7,264 nt of DNA, taken from assembly GCA_946479205.1 (NCBI GenBank), contig CAMLFJ010000162.1, forward strand, positions 1 through 7,264. Direction: 5' to 3'. The notes under the pieces are model-generated. The model saw only the letters and a program-made list of their open reading frames with translations. It did no database searches and was not told the DNA's origin. Shown piece after piece: positions 1 to 6,130 of the stretch. The first letter of the stretch is position 1, and each line of letters begins with the position of its first letter. The stretch is from an uncultured bacterium. GTDB taxonomy: Bacteria > Methylomirabilota > Methylomirabilia > Rokubacteriales > CSP1-6. The position numbers were made by a program, and so were the translations under genes.

Positions 1-565
1 GCGGCGCGCCCGCCACGATCGCCGCCTCCGCGTCCGAGTCGAGCCGCCACCCGGGACGCATCGACAGCCGCACCCCGCGGAGCGCGCGGACCGGGTCGTC
101 GGTGATCGCGGCCGGCCCGCAGAGGCGCACCATCCGATCCCGGAGGTCGTCGAGCCCGCCCGTCACGTCCACGACGGGGGCGGCACCGTCGCGCAGCAGG
201 GTCGCCACCGGCGCCGCGAGCGCGTTCACCGTGAAGTCCCGGGCTCGCAGGTCGTCCTCGATCGTCGGCGCGCGGAAATCCACCAGGTCCACCACCGCGC
301 CGCCCGACCGTGGCACGATGCGCCCGGCCCCGCGCGCCTCGTCCAGCACCACGAAGCTCGCGTCGAGCCGCTCGGCGAGGCGGCGGCCGAGCTCGAGCGC
401 ACCGTTCGTCACCGCGAGGTCCAGATCCGCGGCGGCGCCGCCCGACAGCAGCTCGCGAAGCGTGCCCCCCCCCCCCCCGGCGGGGCGGGGGCGCCGGGCC
501 CCCCCCCCGGGGGCGGCGCGGGCGCGCCGCGCCGCCTCCGGGAACCGCTCGAGCTCGACGCGCAC
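1..565 (-). CDS. cca: Class II tRNA nucleotidyltransferase / poly(A) polymerase family protein (3' part outside window)
   Basis: The 188 visible residues carry the head of the class II nucleotidyltransferase family, which adds CCA to tRNA 3' ends (Cca) or A-tails to RNA (PcnB). Visible motifs are TLRELL at 35-40 (the second half of the usual GGxVRDLL), DLDL at 47-50 with the catalytic Asp pair D47/D49, VDLVDF at 92-97, the signature RDFTVNALA at 109-117, and DPVRALRGVRL at 157-167. The GTG start at 565 shares its first G with the TAG stop of the upstream amidohydrolase gene (TAGTG), so translation is probably coupled; there is no clear Shine-Dalgarno. Residues 18-34 are almost all Gly/Pro/Ala, coded by long G and C runs, where the family normally has a beta strand ending in VGG. 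The frame is nevertheless kept, so this may be sequence error rather than a broken gene. The visible part does not separate CCA-adding enzyme from poly(A) polymerase. The C-terminus lies beyond position 1. Confidence 0.85.
   Translation of the reverse strand, partial: MRVELERFPEAARRARAAPGGGARRPRPAGGGGGTLRELLSGGAAADLDLAVTNGALELGRRLAERLDASFVVLDEARGAGRIVPRSGGAVVDLVDFRAPTIEDDLRARDFTVNALAAPVATLLRDGAAPVVDVTGGLDDLRDRMVRLCGPAAITDDPVRALRGVRLSMRPGWRLDSDAEAAIVAGAP
465..513. repeat. Low-complexity G/C homopolymer tract inside cca
   Basis: Fourteen consecutive C (465-478), a short G-rich piece, ten consecutive C (499-508) and five G (509-513) lie together near the start of the nucleotidyltransferase gene. 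On the coding strand they read as Gly and Pro runs in place of the conserved strand before the catalytic Asp motif. Nothing similar occurs elsewhere in the window. The tract length keeps the reading frame between the GTG at 565 and the TLRELL motif. Confidence 0.9.
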
Positions 566-1416
566 TAGAGACCGAGCAGCCGGTGGGCGTTGTCGTGGAA
601 GATCTTGCGGTGAACCGTCTCCGGGAGGGGCCGCTCCCAGATCGGCCCTCGCTCGTCGTGGTAGGGGTGGGGCGTATTGGGGAAATCGCTCCCGAAGACG
701 ATGCGGTCCTGCCAGCGCACGAGATCACCGTCGGTCACGTCGTCGGGGCCGGTGTCGGGACGACCCCGGTAGAGCGGGCTCTGAGCGGTCATCGCCGCGG
801 CGGTGTCGAGGTACATGTTCGGGCACCGCTCCATCAGCTCCAGGTGGCGGCGGGTCTCGAACTGGCCCATGTGGGCCACGATCACCTTGAGCTCCGGGAA
901 CATGTGCATCACCCGCTCGAAGCGCGGGAAGCCATCGTACTCGTTGGGCCAGGGCGCACTCCCGACATGGATCAGGAGCACCGCCCCGCGGGCCAGGATT
1001 CGCTCGTACACCGGAAGGATCCGCGGATCGTCGGGATGGAACCGCTGGACGTTGATGTGGAACTTGAAGCCCTTGAACCCGTAACGGTCGAGCGCCTCCT
1101 CGGCCACGTCCACCACGTCCGGATCGGCCGGATGGATCGTCCCGAGCGGCACTCCCGCGGGCAGCCGCCGCGCCGTCTCGTGGAGCCAGGCGTTGAGCTC
1201 GCGCGCGAGCCCGGCCTTGTGCGCGTACGAGAAGAAGACGAAGCGCTCCACGTCCTGCTCGGCCAGGAACCGTGCGACCCCCTCGGGCTCGGTCCCATAC
1301 TGGAAGTCCCAGCCCGGCCGGCCGACGAACCAGCGCCGGATCGCGGCCCAGAGCCAGGCCGGATGCAGATGCGTGTGGATATCGATGTAGCGAAAGCCGG
1401 GAGGCGGAGACGCCAT
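565..1416 (-). CDS. Amidohydrolase-2 family metal-dependent hydrolase
   Basis: A 283-residue cytoplasmic TIM-barrel hydrolase of the amidohydrolase superfamily (amidohydrolase-2 / Pfam PF04909 type), which includes metal-dependent decarboxylases and lactone or amide hydrolases. The metal-site pattern is visible in order: IDIHTHLHP with H14 and H16 on strand 1, GFKGFKFH near 114-120, LLIHVG with H150, IVAHMG with H182, and FGSDFPNTPH with D244 near the end. No signal peptide is seen. The length is normal for the family. The ATG at 1416 overlaps the upstream stop by one base (TGATG) and follows a purine-rich GGTGGTGAG, so it is preferred over a longer frame running back into the neighbour. It sits between a winged-helix gene and a tRNA nucleotidyltransferase, which gives no hint of substrate. 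The substrate cannot be predicted; the superfamily assignment is firm. Confidence 0.9.
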   Translation of the reverse strand: MASPPPGFRYIDIHTHLHPAWLWAAIRRWFVGRPGWDFQYGTEPEGVARFLAEQDVERFVFFSYAHKAGLARELNAWLHETARRLPAGVPLGTIHPADPDVVDVAEEALDRYGFKGFKFHINVQRFHPDDPRILPVYERILARGAVLLIHVGSAPWPNEYDGFPRFERVMHMFPELKVIVAHMGQFETRRHLELMERCPNMYLDTAAAMTAQSPLYRGRPDTGPDDVTDGDLVRWQDRIVFGSDFPNTPHPYHDERGPIWERPLPETVHRKIFHDNAHRLLGL

Positions 1417-2258
1417 CAGGCGCTCACCACCCAGCGTCCCGGCCAGCCCGTCACCTCGCGCGGCGCGCTCACCCGCCCCGTCCGCGCCAGCGCGGCCAGC
1501 GCCGCCTCCATCTCGGGGCGCGGGAGCCCGAAGAGCCGCGCGAGCAGCGTCGGGGTCGAGTAGACCGCGCCGGCCAGGTAGCGCGCGAGCAGGCGCTCGA
1601 GCGCGGCCGGGCGACGGAGGCGCCGGCCTTCCGCGACCGATTCGGGCAGCCACCGCTCGAGCAGGTCCCAGCGGTACGAGAAGGTCGGCTCGTAGCGCTC
1701 CTCCGTCTTCACGATCCACAGGCCCTGCTGCAACTCGCCCATGGCCCGCTCGAACTCGCGCGTCTTCCCCGACTCCAGCATGAAGCACTCCGCGCGGAGG
1801 CCCCGGGTGTACTGGGGCGACTCGCGCACGAGGCTGTCCATGATGCGCTTGGCGGTGAGCGAGAGGCGCCCCGCCTCGTACTCTCCGCGGTAGGCGCTCG
1901 CGCGCTGACCGCCGCGGACGAGGCAGTAGAACGCCGGGAAGAGATCGAGCGCCACCAGCAGCGGCCGGCCCTTCACGAGCTTGCCGTAGTACACCTGACG
2001 CTTGGCGGGCAACACGTCCTTGAGCTCCCAGGTGAGCCCGATCCCGTCGTCGTGGTGCGATCGGCGCGGCCACCGCGGGGCGGCCCGGCCCACCACCGCC
2101 TCCCACAGGCAGCCGAGGCCCTCCGGGAACCGGTGAAATGTCGAGCAGAGGCCCACCGCCTCGACGAACGCCAGTGCGCTCCGGGCCGAGCGCACGCGCA
2201 GGGAGGGAAGCTGGCGGAAGTTGCGGCGCCGGCGCCGGAGCAGCGCGGCCTGGTCCAT
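1416..2258 (-). CDS. AlkZ-like winged-helix DNA-binding protein (putative)
   Basis: A 280-residue soluble protein that I place tentatively with AlkZ/YcaQ-like winged-helix proteins, a family containing DNA glycosylases that act on alkylated or cross-linked bases. Supporting this are a basic N-terminus (RRRRRNFRQLPSLRVRS, 8-24), a central Trp/Tyr-rich stretch (WELKDVLPAKRQVYYGKL, 77-94), a winged-helix-like segment at about 131-205 (LSLTAKRIMDSLV, then REFERAMGELQQGLWIV and YRWDLLERWLP), and a second helix-turn-helix-like C-terminus at 215-266 (TPTLLARLFGLPRPEMEAALAALARTGRV). No catalytic motif can be confirmed by eye. It starts 5 nt after the KaiC-like ATPase gene and overlaps the amidohydrolase start by 1 nt, so it belongs to that operon. 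There is no good Shine-Dalgarno; translation probably depends on coupling. It could instead be a regulator with tandem winged helices. The gene is certain, the family moderately likely. Confidence 0.6.
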   Translation of the reverse strand: MDQAALLRRRRRNFRQLPSLRVRSARSALAFVEAVGLCSTFHRFPEGLGCLWEAVVGRAAPRWPRRSHHDDGIGLTWELKDVLPAKRQVYYGKLVKGRPLLVALDLFPAFYCLVRGGQRASAYRGEYEAGRLSLTAKRIMDSLVRESPQYTRGLRAECFMLESGKTREFERAMGELQQGLWIVKTEERYEPTFSYRWDLLERWLPESVAEGRRLRRPAALERLLARYLAGAVYSTPTLLARLFGLPRPEMEAALAALARTGRVSAPREVTGWPGRWVVSA

Positions 2259-2263
2259 GCGGC

Positions 2264-3148
2264 TCAGCCCAGCTCGAAGCCCCGCTCGGTGACGCGGTAC
2301 TCCGCGATCTCGTCGCTCTTGGCGCTGCCCCGGTGCTTGACCACGCAGAGCATGCGGGCGAGCCGGTTCCCCACGCGCTCGCTGCCCATCACCACGATGG
2401 TGTTGGCCACCGCCCCGACGTCGCCCGCCGCGACCTTCCGGGCGATGAGGTGCTCGAGCTGGGTCTCCTCGGTGGTCACGAGGAGGAGGGTGGTCACCGC
2501 GGTGTGATCGTAGCGGTGGGCGTCGATGAACGCGCGGTGCTGCCACACCGGCATGCAGATCTCCATCCCGAGCGTCTCGCTGTCGCGGTGGATGGTCTTC
2601 CGGTAGAGGTCCTCGAAGATGTAGGGCTGGATGTAGTCGCCCGGCACGTCCATCGGCTCGATCCCGTCCACCACGATCCGCCGGCTCCCCGCCCCGAGAT
2701 GGAAGTACACGAAGGGCCGCACCGTGTAGAGCGCCTGGTTGTACTGGGCCTTCCAGTTCCAGTCGAACTCGAGCCCGTCTCCGCTCGAGACCTGGTAGTC
2801 GCGCAGCTTGCCGACCCACGGCAGCGCGTCGCAGTAGAAGGCCTGCATCTGCTCCGCGGACGGGTACGGCGGGCCCATGGGCAGCACGGTGTGGGTCCAG
2901 CGTTTGAGGTCCCAGTCGTGCAGGCGGGCGGCATAGGCGTGGTGCTGCTGGGAGTCCCCGCGGGCGTTCATGTCGAAGACGATGCCCCGGGCCCCGTCGG
3001 CCCGGGCGCCGTGGTCGCAGAAGGCCAGGCCCAGGTGGGTCTTGCCGATGCCGGTGGCCCCGTAGACGACCGTCAGGGTGCCCGGGAGCAGCCCGCCGCC
3101 CAGCATCTCGTCCAGCCTGGAACTGCCCGTCGATACGCGCGTGCTCAT
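2264..3148 (-). CDS. KaiC/RecA-like single-domain ATPase
   Basis: A 294-residue P-loop ATPase of the RecA/KaiC (RAD55-like) type. The N-terminus has the family lead-in STGSSRLDEMLGGGLLPG (6-23), then Walker A GATGIGKT (30-37), and a hydrophobic strand ending in Asp, RRIVVDGIEP (D161), as the probable Walker B. The C-terminus, IVVMGSERVGNRLARMLCVVKHRGS followed by EYRVTERGFELG, matches the closing strands of KaiC domains (…LRR…V.K.RGS…F.IT.RG..I.). Only one ATPase domain is present, unlike the tandem KaiC clock protein, so a clock role is not implied; such single-domain proteins are often linked to signalling or DNA-related functions. It is the first gene of a four-gene operon, with a promoter directly upstream that would place the transcript start almost on the ATG at 3148. 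Its divergent neighbour is an HD-GYP signalling gene. The specific role is unknown. Confidence 0.85.
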   Translation of the reverse strand: MSTRVSTGSSRLDEMLGGGLLPGTLTVVYGATGIGKTHLGLAFCDHGARADGARGIVFDMNARGDSQQHHAYAARLHDWDLKRWTHTVLPMGPPYPSAEQMQAFYCDALPWVGKLRDYQVSSGDGLEFDWNWKAQYNQALYTVRPFVYFHLGAGSRRIVVDGIEPMDVPGDYIQPYIFEDLYRKTIHRDSETLGMEICMPVWQHRAFIDAHRYDHTAVTTLLLVTTEETQLEHLIARKVAAGDVGAVANTIVVMGSERVGNRLARMLCVVKHRGSAKSDEIAEYRVTERGFELG

Positions 3149-3157
3149 AGTCGGGTG

Positions 3158-3187
3158 ATCTTACAGACCCCGGCGCGAGGCGGTCAA
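3158..3187 (-). promoter_or_regulatory. Sigma-70-type promoter for the ATPase operon
   Basis: Read on the minus strand, TTGACC (3187-3182) is followed after 18 nt by TAAGAT (3163-3158), 5/6 and 4/6 matches to the consensus. Only 9 nt separate the -10 from the ATG at 3148, so transcription would begin within a few bases of the start codon. No Shine-Dalgarno is present in that gap, consistent with a leaderless or near-leaderless mRNA. Confidence 0.55.
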
Positions 3188-3223
3188 GCCGGGCCGGCGA
3201 CCCACCGGGGCAGGTCGCGCTTC

Positions 3224-3253
3224 TTGACAGGCCCCCGAGGGGGGTCCTACCCT
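3224..3253 (+). promoter_or_regulatory. Sigma-70-type promoter for the HD-GYP gene
   Basis: A perfect TTGACA (3224-3229) is followed after 18 nt by TACCCT (3248-3253), which keeps the key TA....T positions of the -10 box. The ATG lies only 6 nt further on (3260), so the expected start point falls on or next to the A of the start codon. No ribosome-binding site fits in between. This mirrors the promoter on the opposite strand of the same region. Confidence 0.5.
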
Positions 3254-3259
3254 CGATAC

Positions 3260-5155
3260 ATGCCACGCCGAGTGGTCTGGTACCCGGCGGGTTCCCCGGC
3301 TGCTGCCCAGCTCTCCGCCCTCCCCAGTGACCTCGAGGGGCTCCCGCTGCCCGCGTCGGGCGCCCCGCCGGCCACCCCGGATGAGTCCGCGGTCGTGCTG
3401 GTGGACCTCACCGCGGGCGACGCGCCGGTCGCGATCGCCCTGGCCGCGGCCGCGCCCGACCTGCCGGTGGTCGCCCTGGTCGGCCACGGGACCACGCCGA
3501 GCGTGAAGTGCTACGCCTACGTCGGTACGCCCGCCGCGCCCTCCGTTCTGGCCACCGCCCTCCGCAACGCGGGCGACCACGCCCGGACCCGGCGCGAGGC
3601 CGCCGCCAGCCGCCGCGAGCTGCAGGAGCTCAACCAGATCGGGGTCAGCCTCTCCGCCGAGCGGGACACCGACGCGCTCCTCACCCTCATCCTGACTAAG
3701 GCGCGCGAGATCACCCACAGCGACGCCGGGTCCGTCTACGTGGTGGAGGACGCGGCCGACAGCACCGCGCGGCTGCGCTTCAAGCTGGCCCAGAACGACT
3801 CCGTCCGGGTCCCGTTCACCGAGTTCACCCTGCCGATCGACGACGCCAGCGTGGCCGGGCACGTGGCGCTCACCGGCGCGGTGCTGCAGCTCGACGATGC
3901 CTACGTGCTGCCGCCGGGCTCGCGCTTCCGCGTCAACCGCGACTTCGACGAGCGGGTGGGCTATCGCACCAAGTCCATGCTCGTGGTCCCGATGGCCACG
4001 CCCCAGGGCCAGGTGATCGGCGCGCTCCAGCTCATCAACTGCAAGCGGGATCCCGCCGCGGTGTTCCCGACGCCCGCCGACGTGCTGGCCCACGCGATCC
4101 CCTACCCGCCGCGCTTTCGCGATCTGGCTGCGTCGCTCGCCTCGCAGGCCGCGGTCGCGCTCGAGAACAGCCGCCTCTACCAGTCGATCCAGACCCTGTT
4201 CGAAGGCTTCGTGCAGGCCTCGGTCACCGCGATCGAGTCGCGGGACCCCACCACCTCGGGTCACTCGTTCCGGGTGGCCGACTTCACGGTGGCTCTGGCC
4301 ACCGCGGTCGACCGGGACGGCGGCGCCTTCCGTGACGTGCGCTTCTCCCCGGACGAGATGAAGGAGATCCGCTACGCGTCGCTCCTGCACGACTTCGGCA
4401 AGGTCGGCGTGCGCGAGGAGGTACTGGTCAAGGCCAAGAAGCTCCCGGTGGGCCAGCTCGACATGATCCGGCAGCGCGGCGAGATCATCCGGCGCGGCCT
4501 GGAGCTGCGCCACGCGCGCCGGAAGACCGAGTGGCTGCTCCAGCACGGCCGGGACGGCTTCGGCGACCGCTGCGCGCAATGGGACGCCGAGCTGGCCGTG
4601 GTGCTCGCCGATCTCGACCAGCACCTCAAGGCGGTCGCGGCCGCCAACGAGCCCACCGTGATGCCCGACGAGGTCTCCGCGTCCATCCGGGACCTGGCCG
4701 TGCACCCGTACGCGGATCACCTGGGCGACTCGCTGACCCTGATCACCCCGGACGAGGCCCGCATCCTGGCCATCCCGCGGGGCAGCCTGACCCCGGAGGA
4801 GTACGAGCAGATCCAGTCGCACGTCGTGCACACCTACCAGTTCCTCAAGCAGATCCCGTGGACCAAGGAGCTCCGGCGCGTCCCCGAGATTGCGCGCTCG
4901 CACCACGAGAAGCTCAACGGCGGAGGTTACCCGGACGGCTGGCGCGCGCCGGACATCCCGGTCCAGACGCGCATGATGACGATCTCGGACATCTTCGACG
5001 CCCTGACCTCGCGCGACCGTCCGTACAAGCCGGCGGTCCCGGTGGAGCGCGCGCTCGACATCCTCGGCCAGGAGCGCAGCTCCGGCGCGCTCGACGGCGA
5101 CCTGCTCCAGATCTTCATCGCGGTCCGGCCCTGGGAGCGGTCGGAGCGCGCCTGA
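3260..5155 (+). CDS. GAF domain / HD-GYP phosphodiesterase with degenerate receiver-like N-terminus
   Basis: A 631-residue cytoplasmic signalling protein, likely hydrolysing cyclic di-GMP or a related nucleotide. Residues 1-105 resemble a worn response-regulator receiver: VVLVD (D49) fits the phospho-Asp strand and YAYVGTP fits the usual xxLTKP loop, but the conserved Lys is missing. A coiled linker (107-125) leads to a GAF sensor domain at about 126-303 (DAGSVYVVE … KSMLVVPM … QVIGALQLIN … SQAAVALENSRLY). The HD-GYP domain follows: GHSFRVA (H335), LLHDFGK (H377-D378), IQSHVVHTYQFLK (H521), HHEKLNGGGYPDG (548-560) and SDIFDALTSRDRPYK (576-590). All metal-binding landmarks are present, so activity is likely. 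Between HDFGK and the SLTPEEYEQIQSH helix there is an insertion of about 115 residues (394-510) absent from ordinary HD-GYP domains. ATG 3260 was chosen because it directly follows a promoter; the frame stays open far upstream, but that stretch is antisense to the ATPase operon. Confidence 0.92.
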   Translation: MPRRVVWYPAGSPAAAQLSALPSDLEGLPLPASGAPPATPDESAVVLVDLTAGDAPVAIALAAAAPDLPVVALVGHGTTPSVKCYAYVGTPAAPSVLATALRNAGDHARTRREAAASRRELQELNQIGVSLSAERDTDALLTLILTKAREITHSDAGSVYVVEDAADSTARLRFKLAQNDSVRVPFTEFTLPIDDASVAGHVALTGAVLQLDDAYVLPPGSRFRVNRDFDERVGYRTKSMLVVPMATPQGQVIGALQLINCKRDPAAVFPTPADVLAHAIPYPPRFRDLAASLASQAAVALENSRLYQSIQTLFEGFVQASVTAIESRDPTTSGHSFRVADFTVALATAVDRDGGAFRDVRFSPDEMKEIRYASLLHDFGKVGVREEVLVKAKKLPVGQLDMIRQRGEIIRRGLELRHARRKTEWLLQHGRDGFGDRCAQWDAELAVVLADLDQHLKAVAAANEPTVMPDEVSASIRDLAVHPYADHLGDSLTLITPDEARILAIPRGSLTPEEYEQIQSHVVHTYQFLKQIPWTKELRRVPEIARSHHEKLNGGGYPDGWRAPDIPVQTRMMTISDIFDALTSRDRPYKPAVPVERALDILGQERSSGALDGDLLQIFIAVRPWERSERA

Positions 5156-5168
5156 CTCTCGGCTCGCC

Positions 5169-5429
5169 TCAGCTGCCCAGCAGCGCGGCCAGCATGCCGC
5201 ACGAGACCACCGCCAGCAGCATGGCCGCCGCACCGATGAGATCGGCCGGCCGCACCATCGCCACCTGTTGAGCGTTCAGGGCGAAAAAAAGGGGGCGCGT
5301 CGCGGCGAGGCGCGCGCGCGAGCCGATCCACACCCGGCGCCGCGCGTCGCGACGCCAGTCGGACTTCCAATCGCGGCGCGTGATCGGCCGCCGCTTCCTG
5401 CTTCGTGTCACCACCGCTACCCGCCGCAT
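5169..5429 (-). CDS. Small basic single-span membrane protein in the lexA operon, unknown function
   Basis: An 86-residue protein that I do not recognise. Residues 1-46 are strongly basic with many Arg (TRSRKRRPITRRDW and so on); residues 62-86 form one hydrophobic segment (DLIGAAAMLLAVVSCGMLAALL) ending the protein, which suggests a tail-anchored topology with the basic part inside. The ATG lies 7 nt after a strong AAGGAG and 13 nt after the lexA stop, so it is almost certainly co-transcribed with lexA and under its control. GC-rich third positions support real coding. Proteins encoded next to lexA are often SOS effectors, and small one-span proteins serve as SOS division inhibitors in Caulobacter (SidA) and Bacillus (YneA); that role here is only a hypothesis. 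M58 could be an internal start giving about 29 residues that are essentially only the membrane segment. It converges on the HD-GYP gene with 13 bp between stops and no visible terminator. Confidence 0.7.
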   Translation of the reverse strand: MRRVAVVTRSRKRRPITRRDWKSDWRRDARRRVWIGSRARLAATRPLFFALNAQQVAMVRPADLIGAAAMLLAVVSCGMLAALLGS

Positions 5430-5436
5430 GGCTCCG

Positions 5437-5442
5437 CTCCTT
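5437..5442 (-). promoter_or_regulatory. Strong ribosome-binding site for the small lexA-operon gene
   Basis: AAGGAG begins immediately after the lexA TGA stop, with a 7-nt spacer to the ATG at 5429. It is the best Shine-Dalgarno in the window and is the main reason for accepting the 86-residue frame and its start. Confidence 0.8.
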
Positions 5443-6075
5443 TCAGATATGCCGCATGATGCCGACGACCTTGCCCAGAATGCGGAACTCGCCGCGGCCC
5501 GCCTCCACCACGATCGGCTTCATGGTGGGATGCTCGGGGCGCAGGACGACCGCGCCGCTCTCCCGGGTGAAGCGCTTCACGGTGGCCTCGCCGTCCAGCA
5601 TCGCCGCGACGATGTCCCCGCTGCCCGCCGTCTCCTGCTTGCGCACGAACACGAGATCACCGTCCATGATGTGAGCCTGGATCATGCTGTCTCCGCGGAC
5701 GCGCAGCGCGAAAACATCCTGGCCGCCCGCTCCCAGCCAGTCCGGCCGGAGGGGAATGGTGTCCTCGTGGTTCTCGACCGCGGTGATCGGGGCGCCCGCC
5801 GCGATGCGCCCGAGCAGCGGGATGCCCGGCGCCGCCTCGGACCGCCGGGCGCCCTTGTGCGCGGGCAGCACCAGGGTCCGGGAGGCCCGCTTGCCGGTCA
5901 CCCGGCGCTCCAGCATGCCCTTGCGCTCCAGCGCCCGCAGGTGATCGAACGCCGCGCGCGCCGTGAAGTGGAAGCGCTCCCCGATCTCCCGGACCGTCGG
6001 GGGCACGCCCTGCCGCTCGCCGAAGGTGCGGATGAACTCCAGCACCTCCCGCTGTCGAGCCGTCATCTCTTTCAC
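5443..6075 (-). CDS. lexA: LexA repressor, SOS response autopeptidase
   Basis: A 210-residue LexA, the SOS repressor that cleaves itself when RecA filaments form on single-stranded DNA. The N-terminal winged helix starts MKEMTARQREVLEFI as in E. coli LexA; PPTVREIGERF and AAFDHLRALERKGML (25-55) form the helix-turn-helix and following helix. The self-cleavage site is the Ala93-Gly94 bond in LLGRIAAGAP. The catalytic dyad is Ser130 (RVRGDSM) and Lys167 (EATVKRF), and IMDGDLVFV lies between them. Length is typical. GTG at 6075 is chosen because GGAGGA lies 9 nt upstream and the protein then begins in register with known LexA; the ATG three codons later is less well placed. Upstream is a promoter whose spacer holds a dyad, indicating autoregulation. 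The recognition-helix region (HFTARAAFDHL) differs from the E. coli and Gram-positive versions, fitting a different operator. A small membrane-protein gene follows 13 nt after the stop. Confidence 0.97.
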   Translation of the reverse strand: MKEMTARQREVLEFIRTFGERQGVPPTVREIGERFHFTARAAFDHLRALERKGMLERRVTGKRASRTLVLPAHKGARRSEAAPGIPLLGRIAAGAPITAVENHEDTIPLRPDWLGAGGQDVFALRVRGDSMIQAHIMDGDLVFVRKQETAGSGDIVAAMLDGEATVKRFTRESGAVVLRPEHPTMKPIVVEAGRGEFRILGKVVGIMRHI

Positions 6076-6084
6076 GCTGTCCGT

Positions 6085-6090
6085 TCCTCC
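6085..6090 (-). promoter_or_regulatory. Ribosome-binding site deciding the lexA GTG start
   Basis: GGAGGA on the minus strand, with 9 nt to the GTG at 6075 but 18 nt to the alternative in-frame ATG at 6066. The spacing favours the GTG start. Confidence 0.7.
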
Positions 6091-6130
6091 CCCGATTGCC
6101 TGAGTCGAGCCATGGCCTGAGCCTCAACAG

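Noticed and set aside
310..1563. 417-codon plus-strand open frame across the amidohydrolase gene
   Set aside because: Antisense to the amidohydrolase with its full metal-site motif set; no domain, start signal or codon bias of its own.
1272..2507. 411-codon plus-strand open frame opposite the winged-helix gene
   Set aside because: Composition of a shadow frame; overlaps three coherent minus-strand genes.
2138..3259. Open frame extending the HD-GYP protein about 374 codons upstream on the plus strand
   Set aside because: It is antisense to the well-supported ATPase and winged-helix genes, its residue mix is typical of a GC-rich shadow frame, and a promoter lies directly before ATG 3260.
2259..3266. 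N-terminal extension of the winged-helix protein to 616 codons
   Set aside because: The extra part overlaps the ATPase gene in another frame; ATG 2258, 5 nt after the ATPase stop, gives a sensible operon structure.
3161..5233. 690-codon open frame on the minus strand opposite the HD-GYP gene
   Set aside because: Shadow frame made possible by high GC; Arg/Gly/Val/His-rich with no recognisable domain, while the plus strand encodes clear GAF and HD-GYP motifs.
5263..5280. TGTTGAGCGTTCAGG as a second LexA box
   Set aside because: Only one GTTGA arm is present, there is no matching arm at the right distance, and it lies inside coding sequence.
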